DNA from: Burkholderiales bacterium
Lineage (GTDB): Bacteria > Pseudomonadota > Gammaproteobacteria > Burkholderiales > Burkholderiaceae_B
Assembly (NCBI GenBank): GCA_027484315.1
Contig: JAIXTE010000152.1
Span: 53,763 to 117,762 of the forward strand
Reading direction: 5' to 3'
DNA: 64,000 nucleotides
Part shown: positions 40,498 to 49,439 of the stretch, in pieces
How positions within the stretch are numbered: position 1 is the first letter of the stretch
Layout: each line of letters begins with the position of its first letter
Notes under the pieces: model-generated
Database searches by the model: none
What the model saw: the letters and a program-made list of their open reading frames with translations, nothing else
Told to the model about the DNA's origin: nothing
Position numbers and translations under genes: made by a program

Positions 40498-40646
40498 CAA
40501 CTGACCAATCAGAAAACTTGCCGACTTTGTATGTTGAGTTCAAACGGTCGCGACAGCGAAAGCCAAGGCCCGACCATCTTTTTTGGAGGGCTTGGCTTAG
40601 TGCGACTCAACATGCAAAGTCGGAATGCCAAGTTTTCGGTCAGTTG
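40498..40646. repeat. 149-bp imperfect palindrome (long hairpin element)
   Basis: Matched arms, outside to inside, are: CAACTGACC 40498-40506 with 40638-40646; AAAACTTG 40513-40520 with 40629-40636; CCGACTTTG 40521-40529 with 40615-40623; ATGTTGAGT 40531-40539 with 40605-40613; AAGCCAAG 40560-40567 with 40591-40598. In all about 43-46 base pairs form, with small bulges and a T-rich tip. This is far beyond chance, and fits a small palindromic mobile element (MITE-like) or a structured RNA gene. Confidence 0.75.
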
Positions 40647-40655
40647 GGACACTTC

Positions 40656-40695
40656 GAGTTCAGGTCAAAAGACCAGAGTTCAGCTCAAAAGACCT
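40656..40695 (+). repeat. Two tandem 20-bp repeats
   Basis: GAGTTCAGGTCAAAAGACCA (40656-40675) is followed without a gap by GAGTTCAGCTCAAAAGACCT (40676-40695); only positions 9 and 20 differ. Each unit contains the small palindrome GGTC-AAAA-GACC or a variant of it. They begin ten bases after the long palindrome. Confidence 0.85.
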
Positions 40696-40863
40696 ATGGG
40701 TTTCAGAGGACACACAACACCGATGCGATAACAAGGCGTGGCTATAACAAAAACAAGTCGGAGGGGGCTATTTGGCGTGGAGGAATTAGGTGGGTCACGC
40801 AAGGTGATGTATTCAAGCGCCGAGGAACTGATGCAGTCCTCGGTCGCGGCAAGCAATTGTCAG

Positions 40864-41112
40864 TCAATGCAACGTAACCGGATGTTGCATCCAGGGTTTG
40901 TAACCTTCAATAAAGGCTTCGATGTCATCAATATCAGGTTCCTGGGCGGCCAGGTATTTCACCTCTTCGCGGAATCGTTCAGCCGCATCACCCTGCAAAA
41001 AGAGTTCGCGCTGATTGTTCTTGTCCACGATTTCAATGCCAAGGCTGGGTTGCCCCTCGCTCATGACCAAATCCACCACGCAGTAAAAGGGGCTATCAAT
41101 CATCATTAACAT
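40864..41112 (-). CDS. DUF3567-family protein
   Basis: The 82-residue cytoplasmic protein matches the betaproteobacterial DUF3567 pattern. It has a beta-strand start (FYCVVDLVMSEG), GIEIVDKNNQRELFLQGDAAERFREEV, and the C-terminal end DDIEAFIEGYKPWMQHPVTLH. The function is unknown, but the family is nearly confined to Burkholderiales and is thus a useful lineage sign. GGAGG stands six bases before the ATG at 41112, which settles that start over the nearby ATG codons. Confidence 0.85.
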   Translation of the reverse strand: MLMMIDSPFYCVVDLVMSEGQPSLGIEIVDKNNQRELFLQGDAAERFREEVKYLAAQEPDIDDIEAFIEGYKPWMQHPVTLH

Positions 41113-41195
41113 CGCAAACCTCCAAATAATACTTTCAGGTTGAATATGGTGATCTCTATAGCAATTTCAAGGCCACGCGCGTGGCGTCAAACCCC

Positions 41196-41603
41196 TTAGG
41201 CCGTACCCTCCACAAGAGTTATATCGGCAAACCAATCAGTCCATTGAGGCTCTTTCAACAACTTTAACACTTGTTCCGGATGACTTTGACTTTCCAGTTC
41301 CACTAACAATACATCGGGTTGATTCAATCTTAACGTGCGAGCTAGGTGAGTAGTCAGCACCAATTTAGAGGAACAACACAAACACCCCGGGCTGAGCCGC
41401 AGCACATGAGTGCCTTGGGCTTTGCGTTGCTCGTCAGCCCGGAACAGGTCAGCCTGTAATTGCACGGATGCCACAGCAAAAATTTCGGCACTGGCCAACA
41501 AGGTCACTTTTCCAGAATTTGAGTGGTCGATCAGCAGTTGATCAATGGCCCGTGCCCGGTGTTCTGGATTACGGCCAGAAACAAGAAACACGCGGGTTTT
41601 CAT
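41196..41603 (-). CDS. CobW/G3E-like domain without a P-loop
   Basis: The 135-residue protein resembles the N-terminal half of CobW-type (G3E) metal-chaperone GTPases. GCLCC at residues 73-77 matches the family's metal-binding CxCC, followed by LARTLRLNQPDVLLVELESQSHPEQVL, the usual sequence after it. However, the N-terminal nucleotide loop (GxxGxGKT) is replaced by FLVSGRNPEHRARA, so it probably does not bind GTP, and the C-terminal domain is missing. Its ATG overlaps the trkH stop (ATGA), so it is the last gene of the ntrYX-trkAH train. Confidence 0.65.
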   Translation of the reverse strand: MKTRVFLVSGRNPEHRARAIDQLLIDHSNSGKVTLLASAEIFAVASVQLQADLFRADEQRKAQGTHVLRLSPGCLCCSSKLVLTTHLARTLRLNQPDVLLVELESQSHPEQVLKLLKEPQWTDWFADITLVEGTA

Positions 41604-43060
41604 TTGCGCCAGAAAGCAGGGGTGAACAATACGAGAATGGTGAACATTTCCAGTCGGCCCAACAGCATGGCGAAGGAATACACCCAAGTCTGAAAGTCCC
41701 CAAGACTTGAATAATTGGACGCCGGGCCCAGAACACCCAAGCCAGGGCCGGTGCAATTGATCATGGCAATGGTGCCGGTCAATGCAGCGATGGGCTCAAG
41801 GCCGGTGAACATTTGAATCATGGTGATCGTGATGATGCTCATCCCATACATCATCATGAATGCCAGCACACCGGAAATGACCTGGGAACTGACCACCGTG
41901 TCCCGAATGCGAACCGGGTTAACCGCGCGCGGGTGAAGGGTTCGCGACAATTCGCCCACCGCATGTTGAAACAGAATGACCGCACGCAGCATTTTGATGC
42001 CACCGCCGGTTGAACCTGCAGCAGAAGCAAACACGCTGAGAAACAACATGAAAAGGGGGGCAAAGAAGGGCCATTGTGCGAAATCGGTATTGGCAAAGCC
42101 CGTGGTAGTTGCCACGGAAACCACGTTGAACAGACTGAACCTGAATGCTTCGCTAAAGGTGGTGTACTGCTGATGTGCCAACAGGAAAGTTGCAATCAAC
42201 AATACCGACACCAGCATCAACACCAAAAACCACTTGGTTTCCGGACACATCACATAAGGGCGGAATGACTTGCCACGCCAGGCCAGAAAATGAATCGCAA
42301 AGTTGATACCTGAAATCAACATGAAGGCGACCGATACCATTTCGATTGCCGGTGAATCAAAGTAAGCAAAACTGGCATCGTGCGATGAAAATCCCGACAG
42401 CGACATGGTGGTGCCCGAATGCATGAAAGCATCCAGCCAGGTCATGCCGGCCAGTTTGTAGCTGACCGCACAGGCCAAAGACAGTGCCAGATAAACCAGG
42501 TAAAGCGACTTGGCAGTCTCGGTGATTCGTGGGGTTAGTTTGCTGTCCTTCATCGGGCCAGGCGTTTCCGCCTTGAACACCTGCGAACCACCCACACCCA
42601 GCAGCGGCAAAATGGCCACCGCCAGAACGAGGATGCCCATACCACCGATCCACGACAACAGGTGGCGCCAAATGTTGATACTGGCAGGCATGGTGTCCAG
42701 ACCGGTCAACACGGTGGCGCCGGTGGTTGTCAGGCCGGATACGGTCTCGAAGTAGGCGTCCGTGAAACTAAGGTCATCAAAAAACAGAACCAGCGGAATG
42801 GTGGAAAAGGCCGGAATCAGCGACCATACAGCAGACACCAACAGGAATCCGTCCCGTGGCTGCAATTCCCGCTTGAACCGTCGGGTTAGAAAATGTGCAG
42901 CAAGACCGACGAAAAATGTGGTCAGGAATCCGGTTGCGAATGCATCAACCGTGGGCTCGTTGGTCGCAAAAGCATAGGCCAGCGGAACGAGGAAAGCCAC
43001 GGAGAACAGCGCCGTAGCAAAGCCCAGAACGGTGACAACCGGAAAAATTGAGCTTCTCAT
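41600..43060 (-). CDS. trkH: Potassium uptake protein TrkH
   Basis: The 486-residue inner-membrane protein has four repeated M1-P-M2 units of a potassium channel-like transporter. Filter-like loops are visible in SGLTTTGATVLTG, in HSGTTMSLSGFSSHD, in VSVATTTGFANTDF and in NCTGPGLGVLGP. It moves K with protons or along the gradient, gated by TrkA encoded just upstream (15 bases). Its stop overlaps the start of the CobW-like gene. The length matches the family. Confidence 0.95.
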   Translation of the reverse strand: MRSSIFPVVTVLGFATALFSVAFLVPLAYAFATNEPTVDAFATGFLTTFFVGLAAHFLTRRFKRELQPRDGFLLVSAVWSLIPAFSTIPLVLFFDDLSFTDAYFETVSGLTTTGATVLTGLDTMPASINIWRHLLSWIGGMGILVLAVAILPLLGVGGSQVFKAETPGPMKDSKLTPRITETAKSLYLVYLALSLACAVSYKLAGMTWLDAFMHSGTTMSLSGFSSHDASFAYFDSPAIEMVSVAFMLISGINFAIHFLAWRGKSFRPYVMCPETKWFLVLMLVSVLLIATFLLAHQQYTTFSEAFRFSLFNVVSVATTTGFANTDFAQWPFFAPLFMLFLSVFASAAGSTGGGIKMLRAVILFQHAVGELSRTLHPRAVNPVRIRDTVVSSQVISGVLAFMMMYGMSIITITMIQMFTGLEPIAALTGTIAMINCTGPGLGVLGPASNYSSLGDFQTWVYSFAMLLGRLEMFTILVLFTPAFWRK

Positions 43061-43075
43061 CGCGGGTGCGCCACT

Positions 43076-44452
43076 TTAGATGAACCCCACACCAACCTGA
43101 AACAGCTTTTCCACCTGGGGCACCAGTTTGCGGTTTTCAACAAAAGTGATGATGTGGTCTTCCGATTCAATCACCGTGTCGTGGTGCGCCATGATGACTT
43201 GGTCCCCACGCACAATCGCACCGATCACTGCACCCTTGGGAATGTCGATTTTTTCAATGCTGCGGCCAATCACCTTCGACGACTTGGCATCACCGTGGGC
43301 AATGGTCTCAATGGCCTCGGCAACGCCGCGTCTCAGCCGGTGCACCGCCACCACATCACCGCGTCGAATGTGCTTGAGCAACTCGCTCAGTGTGGCATTT
43401 GACGGCGCCAGCGCAATGTCGATCTGCCCGCCCTGCACCAGCTCGGCATATACCTTGCGTTGAATCAGCGCGATGACTCGGCGTGCGCCCATGCGCTTGG
43501 CCAGAAGCGAGGACATGATGTTGTTCTCGTCATCGTTGGTCAGTGCGATGAAGGTGTCCACATCCTGTACATTTTCTTCGGCCAGCAAGTCTTCATCCGT
43601 GGCATCGCCATACAACACCAGCGTGCGCGAACCCAGCTGGCTGGCCAGGTCTTCGCAACGCTTGCGGTCGGCATCAATTACTTTCACCTGGTAGTTTTCT
43701 TCCAGGCTTTTGGCCAACCTCAAACCGATGTTGCCTCCACCGGCAATCATCACTTTGGTCACCGGCTTGGACATGCGCCGAAGTTCGGCCATCACGGTGC
43801 GCACATGCTCGGTCGCGGACAGGCAAAAGACCTCATCACCGGGTTGGATTGTCGTGTAACCCTCCACAGCAACAGGCTGGTTTTCACGAAACAACGCCAC
43901 AATGCGCACATCGATCTTGGGAAGGTGCTTGCGTATGTCTTCAATCGGATGCGACACCAAAGGCCCGCCTGCATAAGCACGTACGGAAACCAGTGTGACC
44001 TTGCCATCGGCAAAATCCAGCACTTGCAGGGCGTCGGGAAACTCAATCAGCCGTTCAATGTGGTCGGTCACGCTTTGCTCAGGGCAAATCACATGGTCGA
44101 CATTGAAGCCTTCATCACCATGTAAATTGGCCTGTTCCATCATTTCAGGTGAACGCACACGGGCAATGCGGCGGGGCACATTGAACATCAGGGCGGCCAT
44201 GCGGCACGCCACCAGGTTGGTTTCGTCGTTGCGGGTTACGGCCACCAGCATGTCCGCGTCTTCGGCGCCGGCCTGTTTCAACACACGCGGAATGGCACCA
44301 TTGCCTGCAATGGTTCGCAAGTCAAAACGGTCTTGCATATCTGCCAGCACTGCCGGGTCCGGGTCAATCAGGGTAATGTCATTGTGTTCGGACACCAGGC
44401 TTTCCGCGAGGCTTGCGCCCACGCGTCCGGCACCAACAATAATGATTTTCAT
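43076..44452 (-). CDS. trkA: Trk system potassium-transport protein TrkA
   Basis: The 458-residue cytoplasmic gating protein has two RCK units. The first begins with IIVGAGRVGASLAESL at residue 4 and the second with IAGGGNIGLRLAKSL at about residue 235; each is followed by a TrkA-C domain. The NAD-binding glycine loops are intact in both halves. It binds nucleotides and regulates TrkH. It overlaps the upstream regulator gene by four bases, linking potassium uptake to the NtrYX-like system. Confidence 0.95.
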   Translation of the reverse strand: MKIIIVGAGRVGASLAESLVSEHNDITLIDPDPAVLADMQDRFDLRTIAGNGAIPRVLKQAGAEDADMLVAVTRNDETNLVACRMAALMFNVPRRIARVRSPEMMEQANLHGDEGFNVDHVICPEQSVTDHIERLIEFPDALQVLDFADGKVTLVSVRAYAGGPLVSHPIEDIRKHLPKIDVRIVALFRENQPVAVEGYTTIQPGDEVFCLSATEHVRTVMAELRRMSKPVTKVMIAGGGNIGLRLAKSLEENYQVKVIDADRKRCEDLASQLGSRTLVLYGDATDEDLLAEENVQDVDTFIALTNDDENNIMSSLLAKRMGARRVIALIQRKVYAELVQGGQIDIALAPSNATLSELLKHIRRGDVVAVHRLRRGVAEAIETIAHGDAKSSKVIGRSIEKIDIPKGAVIGAIVRGDQVIMAHHDTVIESEDHIITFVENRKLVPQVEKLFQVGVGFI

Positions 44453-45159
44453 GCGATATTTTTGCGTGCAGTGCGGCCCACTTCAACGCCCAGCTGCTTG
44501 AGTTTGCGATAAAGGTGCGTTCGTTCAATGCCAGTACGTTCAGCCAGACGGGTCATGCTGCCATTTTCAAGCCGCAAATGGTATTCGAAGTAAATTCGCT
44601 CAAATGAATCTCGGGCGTCGCGCAACTGAGCGTCCAGGTCGAGCGTGGACAACTCAGCCAAGGCCAAACCCAAGGGGCTGGTGTCTGGCGTGGATGATCC
44701 GCTGGCCGGGGCACCGGGGGTCGTTGCGCCCAATCCTTGCGCAGCGCCGTTTTTGGGTTGGGCCTGCATCAATGCACGTGCCGACTGCACCATTTTTCCG
44801 CGCGCCAGGCCTTTCTCAACAGCACCCAGCAACTTTTGCAGTGAAATGGGTTTTTCAAGAAAGTCCAGTGCGCCAATTCGTGTGGCTTCCACGGCCGTGT
44901 CGATTGTGGCGTGGCCGCTCATCATGATGACGGGCATGGTCAAAAGACCCTTGACGGACCATTCTTTCAGAAGGGTTACACCATCGGTGTCAGGCATCCA
45001 GATGTCGAGCAGCACCAGGTCAAGCTGCTCCTGCTCGCGCAAAGTTCTGGCCTGGCTTGCATTTTCTGCAAGCAGCACCGCGTGTCCTTCGTCACCCAGA
45101 ATTTCAGACAGCAATTCCCGAATTCCAATTTCGTCATCAACAACGAGAATGGTCGCCAT
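44449..45159 (-). CDS. NtrX-like response regulator lacking the AAA+ domain
   Basis: The 236-residue protein has an NtrX-type receiver (ILVVDDEIGIRELLSEIL, phosphoacceptor Asp 52 in LVLLDIWMPDTDG, then KPISLQKLL) and a Fis-type helix-turn-helix C-terminus (FEYHLRLENGSMTRLAERTG, IERTHLYRKLKQLGV). Between them, instead of the sigma-54-activating ATPase, there is only a linker of about 45 residues rich in Gly/Ala/Ser/Pro. It can therefore bind DNA but cannot activate sigma-54 polymerase by ATP hydrolysis. This short form is common in Burkholderiales. Confidence 0.88.
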   Translation of the reverse strand: MATILVVDDEIGIRELLSEILGDEGHAVLLAENASQARTLREQEQLDLVLLDIWMPDTDGVTLLKEWSVKGLLTMPVIMMSGHATIDTAVEATRIGALDFLEKPISLQKLLGAVEKGLARGKMVQSARALMQAQPKNGAAQGLGATTPGAPASGSSTPDTSPLGLALAELSTLDLDAQLRDARDSFERIYFEYHLRLENGSMTRLAERTGIERTHLYRKLKQLGVEVGRTARKNIA

Positions 45160-45177
45160 GGTTAGAGAGTTCCTTTG

Positions 45178-47451
45178 TTATGCGGCCTGACTATGTTCGG
45201 CATTGTTCAACGTGTTTTGCAAGACAGGGAAGGTCAGTTCCACCGCCGCACCAACCACTCGTCCTTGTGCATCTACCCTGTTGCGTATGGCAATTCGCGC
45301 TTTGTGTTCGTCGGCGATTTTTCTCACGATGGCCAAACCCAAACCGGTACCCTTGGTCTTGGTGGTAATGTACGGCTCGAAGGCCTTGGCCAACAAGTCC
45401 GGATTAAACCCGGGGCCATTGTCGGCTACCACCAATTTCACACCGACCAGTTGGTCTTGATCACCTTCCGGCGATTTCAAGCCCTCGGTTCTCAACTCCA
45501 CACGAGGTTTATCGCAATCCGCACAAGCGTCTAATGCATTTTGCAACAAATTGTGGATCACTTGGCGCAACTGCGACGAATCTCCCGCCACCAGCGGCAA
45601 ATTTTCAGTCAATTTCGGAATGAAGCGCGTGTCCAGTTGTTCTTCCATGCCCACATGCACATCGTACAGCGCCAATACATCCACCACCAAGTCGTTCAGG
45701 TCCAGCGGTTTCAGGTCGGCGGGCGGCAAGCGTGCGTAATCACGGAAGTCGTTCACCAACCGCTTCAGTGACTCCACTTGATTCACGATAGTACGCGTGG
45801 CTCGCTGCAAAATGCCCGATTCAGGTTCCTGCAGCTTGTCGGCCAGTTTCATTTGCAGGCGCTCTGCAGACAACTGGATGGGCGTTAGCGGATTCTTGAT
45901 TTCATGGGCAAGGCGGCGGGCCACTTCACCCCAGGCCGCCGTGCGCTGGGCGGAAATCAGCGCAGTGATGTCATCACACACCAGCACATAGCCCGCCTTT
46001 TCGCCCGGCAGGCGAGAACCCCTGACCAGAATGGACTTTGAACTTTGGGAATCAAATGCGCGGGGAATTTCAAGCTGCTTTTGCCAGATCCCGCTGTCCT
46101 CACCCTCAGTGCCCTGGTGGTCTGCCACGCTTGCGCGCACCGCCATTGCAAAGCCTTCGAGACCAGGCATTTCATCCAGTGTGTGGCCCTGGTTCTCGGC
46201 CAGTGACCGGTCGAAAATCCGCAGGGCGCCATCGTTGTACATTTTCAGGCGCAGCTTGTGGTCCAGCACCAGGACCCCAGCCGACAGACTGGTGAGCAAG
46301 CTTTGCAGGAAGTCGTTGTTGGCAGCCAGCTGGTTCTGGTTGGCCTGCAAACGTCGCTGCGCTTCCGACAACTGCCGGGTCATGGTGTTGAAGGAATCGA
46401 CCAGCTCGCGCAACTCATCATCGGCATTCACCGGTTGCATGGTTTTGAAGTCACCGCTGGCCAAAGCCTTGGTTCCCTCCGCCAGCCACAACAGGGGCGA
46501 AGACAAGCGTGATGACAACCAGAATGCGGCTGCCACCGACACAAACACGGTCAGCAACAGCGCAAGCGTCAGGGTGATGCCATAAATCTTGCGCAAACCG
46601 GAACGCGACAACTGCAATTCCTGGTAGTCCCGGTATACGCTTTGTACGGCATTGGCCCGTTGGGAAAGGGTGGTGGGCACCGGGTGCATGATCTGCACAT
46701 ACCGCTGGCCCAGATCAAAACTGGTCAAGGGAGGCGCAATCGGCACCACAACACGCATGTACAGCCTTTCCTCGGGGTCATCCGGGTCGGGCTCAATCTG
46801 CTGGAATGGCCGGGTCATCAGGGCTTGGCGCAACATGACCTGGGTGGGCAGGCTGGGCAGCAAGCTGTCCAATGCACCACCGGAGCTGCCAAGGATCTGG
46901 CCTGTTTCGGTCAACAAAGTCAACTCTTGCACATTGGCCGCATCGCGCAGGCGCGGCAACTCCAACAGTTGCTCGCTGGGTGTGGCGCGAGAAAGCTCAA
47001 TCGAGATCGACTGGCCTTTCAAACTGAGTTCATTGATCAGGCTGTCCAGTGCGGTTTGCCCCAAGTTCAAACCCGACTCCAACGCGCCGTCCACCCGCAC
47101 GTCAAACCAGCTGTCGATACTTTTTGCAAGAAACTGCACCGAGACGAGATACAACACAAAACCGGGAATCAGGCCCATCAGTGCAAATGAAACCGACATG
47201 CGCAACATCAGGCGGGAACCAAATACACCTGCCCGATAACGCCGCACCATGCGCACAACCAGCAACAGCAAAATCGCAAACAGACCTGCCGCAATCACGC
47301 CGTTCAAAGTGATCAGCAAAGGATAGTTGCTTTCGAAGAAATCGGTGTTCGACGACGCGGAAGCGAGCAGGAACAGAAACACGCCCCCCAAGCCACCCAT
47401 GATCAACAGGGTGTAGCGCAGCCACCGGGTATTTTCCAGCCAGGGATTCAT
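45178..47451 (-). CDS. NtrY-like sensor histidine kinase
   Basis: The 757-residue inner-membrane kinase has two N-terminal helices (about 11-33 and 40-66), a third at about 88-110, then a periplasmic region of about 180 residues. Next come a helix (about 292-315), a HAMP domain, a PAS domain (SLLTSLSAGVLVLDHKLRLKMYNDGALRIF), the phosphoacceptor His in RRLAHEIKNPLTPIQ, and ATPase motifs NLLQNALDA and KGTGLGLAIV. This is the NtrY layout, linked to nitrogen or redox and envelope sensing. It overlaps the DUF4390 gene by four bases and precedes the regulator by 18. Confidence 0.92.
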   Translation of the reverse strand: MNPWLENTRWLRYTLLIMGGLGGVFLFLLASASSNTDFFESNYPLLITLNGVIAAGLFAILLLLVVRMVRRYRAGVFGSRLMLRMSVSFALMGLIPGFVLYLVSVQFLAKSIDSWFDVRVDGALESGLNLGQTALDSLINELSLKGQSISIELSRATPSEQLLELPRLRDAANVQELTLLTETGQILGSSGGALDSLLPSLPTQVMLRQALMTRPFQQIEPDPDDPEERLYMRVVVPIAPPLTSFDLGQRYVQIMHPVPTTLSQRANAVQSVYRDYQELQLSRSGLRKIYGITLTLALLLTVFVSVAAAFWLSSRLSSPLLWLAEGTKALASGDFKTMQPVNADDELRELVDSFNTMTRQLSEAQRRLQANQNQLAANNDFLQSLLTSLSAGVLVLDHKLRLKMYNDGALRIFDRSLAENQGHTLDEMPGLEGFAMAVRASVADHQGTEGEDSGIWQKQLEIPRAFDSQSSKSILVRGSRLPGEKAGYVLVCDDITALISAQRTAAWGEVARRLAHEIKNPLTPIQLSAERLQMKLADKLQEPESGILQRATRTIVNQVESLKRLVNDFRDYARLPPADLKPLDLNDLVVDVLALYDVHVGMEEQLDTRFIPKLTENLPLVAGDSSQLRQVIHNLLQNALDACADCDKPRVELRTEGLKSPEGDQDQLVGVKLVVADNGPGFNPDLLAKAFEPYITTKTKGTGLGLAIVRKIADEHKARIAIRNRVDAQGRVVGAAVELTFPVLQNTLNNAEHSQAA

Positions 47452-48065
47452 TTGAGCGCCTCGCGCCGGGGCGTGAATTCAAAAGTCAGCCATTCGGATG
47501 ACAAATCCCATTCGCTGTTCACCAGGGCGCTGATCTGAAAAGGCTTGGGCAATTCCGTCAACAGCAAGCGAAAACGCACATGGGCCACATAGGGCTCGCC
47601 AATCGCAATTCGGTCACGTGGTATCACCGACCAATCCTTGATTTTCACCATGTGCTGCATCACGTCCTCAAGCGTTGGCGCATTGTAGGTACTGGACGGG
47701 GTAATCAGGCGGTAGGTGCGGGTGAGTGCGTTGTACGACAAATTGTAAGGGTAGGTCGTGTTGACGACCTGCTCGTCCACCCAGTACCAGCGCGGGCGAG
47801 TCAACTCAAAATCGACAGCAAACTGCAAGGGCAATCCACGGTCAACAGCCTCCCGAAGCTTGTGGCCCAACTGGATGTTGAATTCCGCAGCAAGGCTCCA
47901 GCCCGCTTCTGCGGGTGGCCTGGTTGGCTCCAGCTTCACCGCGGTGACCTTGGTCACAGAATCCTGCTGCGCGAAAGCCAATACAAGGCTGCCCAGCAGG
48001 ATCAGGCCCAACAGGGCCTGCAGCATGCGGGACCAACACAAAGGGCGAGCCTGGCTAGGTTTCAA
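47448..48065 (-). CDS. Exported DUF4390-family protein
   Basis: The 205-residue protein has a signal peptide (MLQALLGLILLGSLVLAFA) and the DUF4390 fold: WSLAAEFNIQLGHKLREAVDRGLPLQFAVDFELTRPRWYW (ends diagnostic), NLSYNALTRTYRLI, and the C-terminal EWDLSSEWLTFEF. The family nearly always lies between rsmB and ntrY in Burkholderiales, which suggests a role for the periplasmic side of the NtrYX system. The TTG at 48065 is taken as the start because GAGG stands seven bases upstream; an internal ATG at residue 14 is an alternative. Confidence 0.85.
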   Translation of the reverse strand: MKPSQARPLCWSRMLQALLGLILLGSLVLAFAQQDSVTKVTAVKLEPTRPPAEAGWSLAAEFNIQLGHKLREAVDRGLPLQFAVDFELTRPRWYWVDEQVVNTTYPYNLSYNALTRTYRLITPSSTYNAPTLEDVMQHMVKIKDWSVIPRDRIAIGEPYVAHVRFRLLLTELPKPFQISALVNSEWDLSSEWLTFEFTPRREALK

Positions 48066-48074
48066 GGCACACCC

Positions 48075-49439
48075 TCAACTGGTGGGAGATTTTTCGAACT
48101 TGGCGTAGAAAAAGCCGTCAGGTGACGCATCGAACCCAGCGTTCTCGCTGCCGGTTGACCTGGTTGGCAATACCAGGCCGGGCGCCGCAAGGGCCACTGC
48201 ATCGGGATGGTTGTCTTGGAAAGCTGCTGCCAACTGGGGGCCCTCTTCTGGAAAGATGGAACACGTCACCAGCAAAAGTGTACCGCCCGGCTTTAGCGTA
48301 GACCACAAGGCATTCAGTAATTTGTGTTGTAGGCGCGACAACTTGGCCACATCGTCCGGTCTGCGCAACCAGGGAATGTCCGGGTGACGGCGCACCACAC
48401 CTGAACCGGTGCAGGGCACGTCCGCCAAAATGCCGTCGAAAGGCACGCCATCCCACCAGCTCTCCAGTTGCTCGGCTTGGGCCACTTTCAGTTTCAGATT
48501 CCATTGTCCGGTCAAGGTGGGGGCAATGCGGCGAATGTTGTCTTCAACGCGGTCCAGGCGGTGCGGGCTTGAATCGAGTGCCACCAGGTCAATGTCCGCC
48601 AGCTCCAGCAAGTGGCCTGTCTTTCCGCCAGGTGCCGCACAGGCATCCAGAATTCGCTGACCATTTTGCGGGTTCAGCAAAGGTGCAGCCATTTGGGCGG
48701 CGCTGTCCTGTACCGAGACGTGCCCAAGCTCGAAACCGGGCAGGGACGACACAGGCACCGGTTTTTCAATCCACACGGCCTGGGGGCCTATCACCGATGC
48801 GACCATGCCAGCGGCATTCAATTGGTCCGAATAGGCCTGGGTCGTCATGCAACGGCTGTTGACACGCACCACCAAAGGCGGATGACTTTGCGCCTGGGCC
48901 AGTACCGTTTGCCATTGCTCTGGGTGACCCGCCTTGAGTTGTTCCACCCACCACACTGGCAAGTTGTGCTGGGCCAGTGGGTCTTCAAGCGCTTTAGTTC
49001 GCCAGGTGTTTGCATCACGTAGAAAGTTTCGCAGGCAAGCGTTGGCCAGGCCTTTTGCGCGCGCAAACTGTTCGCTGCCGGTGCAGGCATACACCATCTG
49101 ATCGACCACCGTGTGCGCGGGGTACTTCGGGTTCTTGCCTTCCCACAACAAGCCGAAACCAAGGGCCATCAGCTCGTTCAACGGTTCCGGGCTCAGCAAG
49201 GGCTTTCCGCTGATCAGGCGCGTAAGAACCTGGCCCTGCCCCATGTGGCGCATGCCGAAGTAAGCGAGATCCTGGATGGCGCCCAACGCCTGGGGCGTTT
49301 TGACGCCCTTGGTTTCCTGGGCAATGGCCTGGTCCAGTGAACGACCCTCACGCAATACACGGGTCAGAACGGCTGCGGCTTTCAACAGGGCAAATGCAAG
49401 GCTTGCTTCAGCCAGCTTTGGCGGCTTGGTATTCATCAT
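48075..49439 (-). CDS. rsmB: 16S rRNA (cytosine967-C5)-methyltransferase
   Basis: The 454-residue enzyme has an N-terminal NusB-like RNA-binding domain (residues about 5-140) and a Rossmann methyltransferase domain. The domain contains DACAAPGGKTGHLLEL, the first Cys motif ADVPCTGSGVVRRHPDI and the catalytic Cys in LLVTCSIFPEE. It methylates C967 of 16S rRNA. The start is ATG 49439 or 49436; neither has a clear ribosome binding site, and upstream codons in the frame are clearly non-coding. It follows fmt by 95 bases; htpX, often found between them in relatives, is absent. Confidence 0.92.
   Translation of the reverse strand: MMNTKPPKLAEASLAFALLKAAAVLTRVLREGRSLDQAIAQETKGVKTPQALGAIQDLAYFGMRHMGQGQVLTRLISGKPLLSPEPLNELMALGFGLLWEGKNPKYPAHTVVDQMVYACTGSEQFARAKGLANACLRNFLRDANTWRTKALEDPLAQHNLPVWWVEQLKAGHPEQWQTVLAQAQSHPPLVVRVNSRCMTTQAYSDQLNAAGMVASVIGPQAVWIEKPVPVSSLPGFELGHVSVQDSAAQMAAPLLNPQNGQRILDACAAPGGKTGHLLELADIDLVALDSSPHRLDRVEDNIRRIAPTLTGQWNLKLKVAQAEQLESWWDGVPFDGILADVPCTGSGVVRRHPDIPWLRRPDDVAKLSRLQHKLLNALWSTLKPGGTLLLVTCSIFPEEGPQLAAAFQDNHPDAVALAAPGLVLPTRSTGSENAGFDASPDGFFYAKFEKSPTS

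Larger units (their letters stand above)
40409..40863. other. 455-bp gene-free stretch with a large palindrome and tandem repeats
   Basis: This stretch lies between the MFS stop and the DUF3567 stop. It contains the 149-bp imperfect palindrome and a 2 x 20-bp tandem repeat listed separately. The rest (40700-40863) includes a promoter- or leader-like stretch ATAACAAAAACAAGTCGGAG that resembles the start of a gene, but no gene follows it in that direction. Confidence 0.55.

Noticed and set aside
38363..40863. Integron-like cassette array around the MFS gene
   Set aside because: The hairpins lack the RYYYAAC/GTTRRRY core sites of attC and no integrase gene is visible.
40401..40877. Plus-strand frame of 158 codons downstream of the MFS gene
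   Set aside because: It runs through the long palindrome and tandem repeats, starts inside the MFS gene, and shows no protein-like composition.
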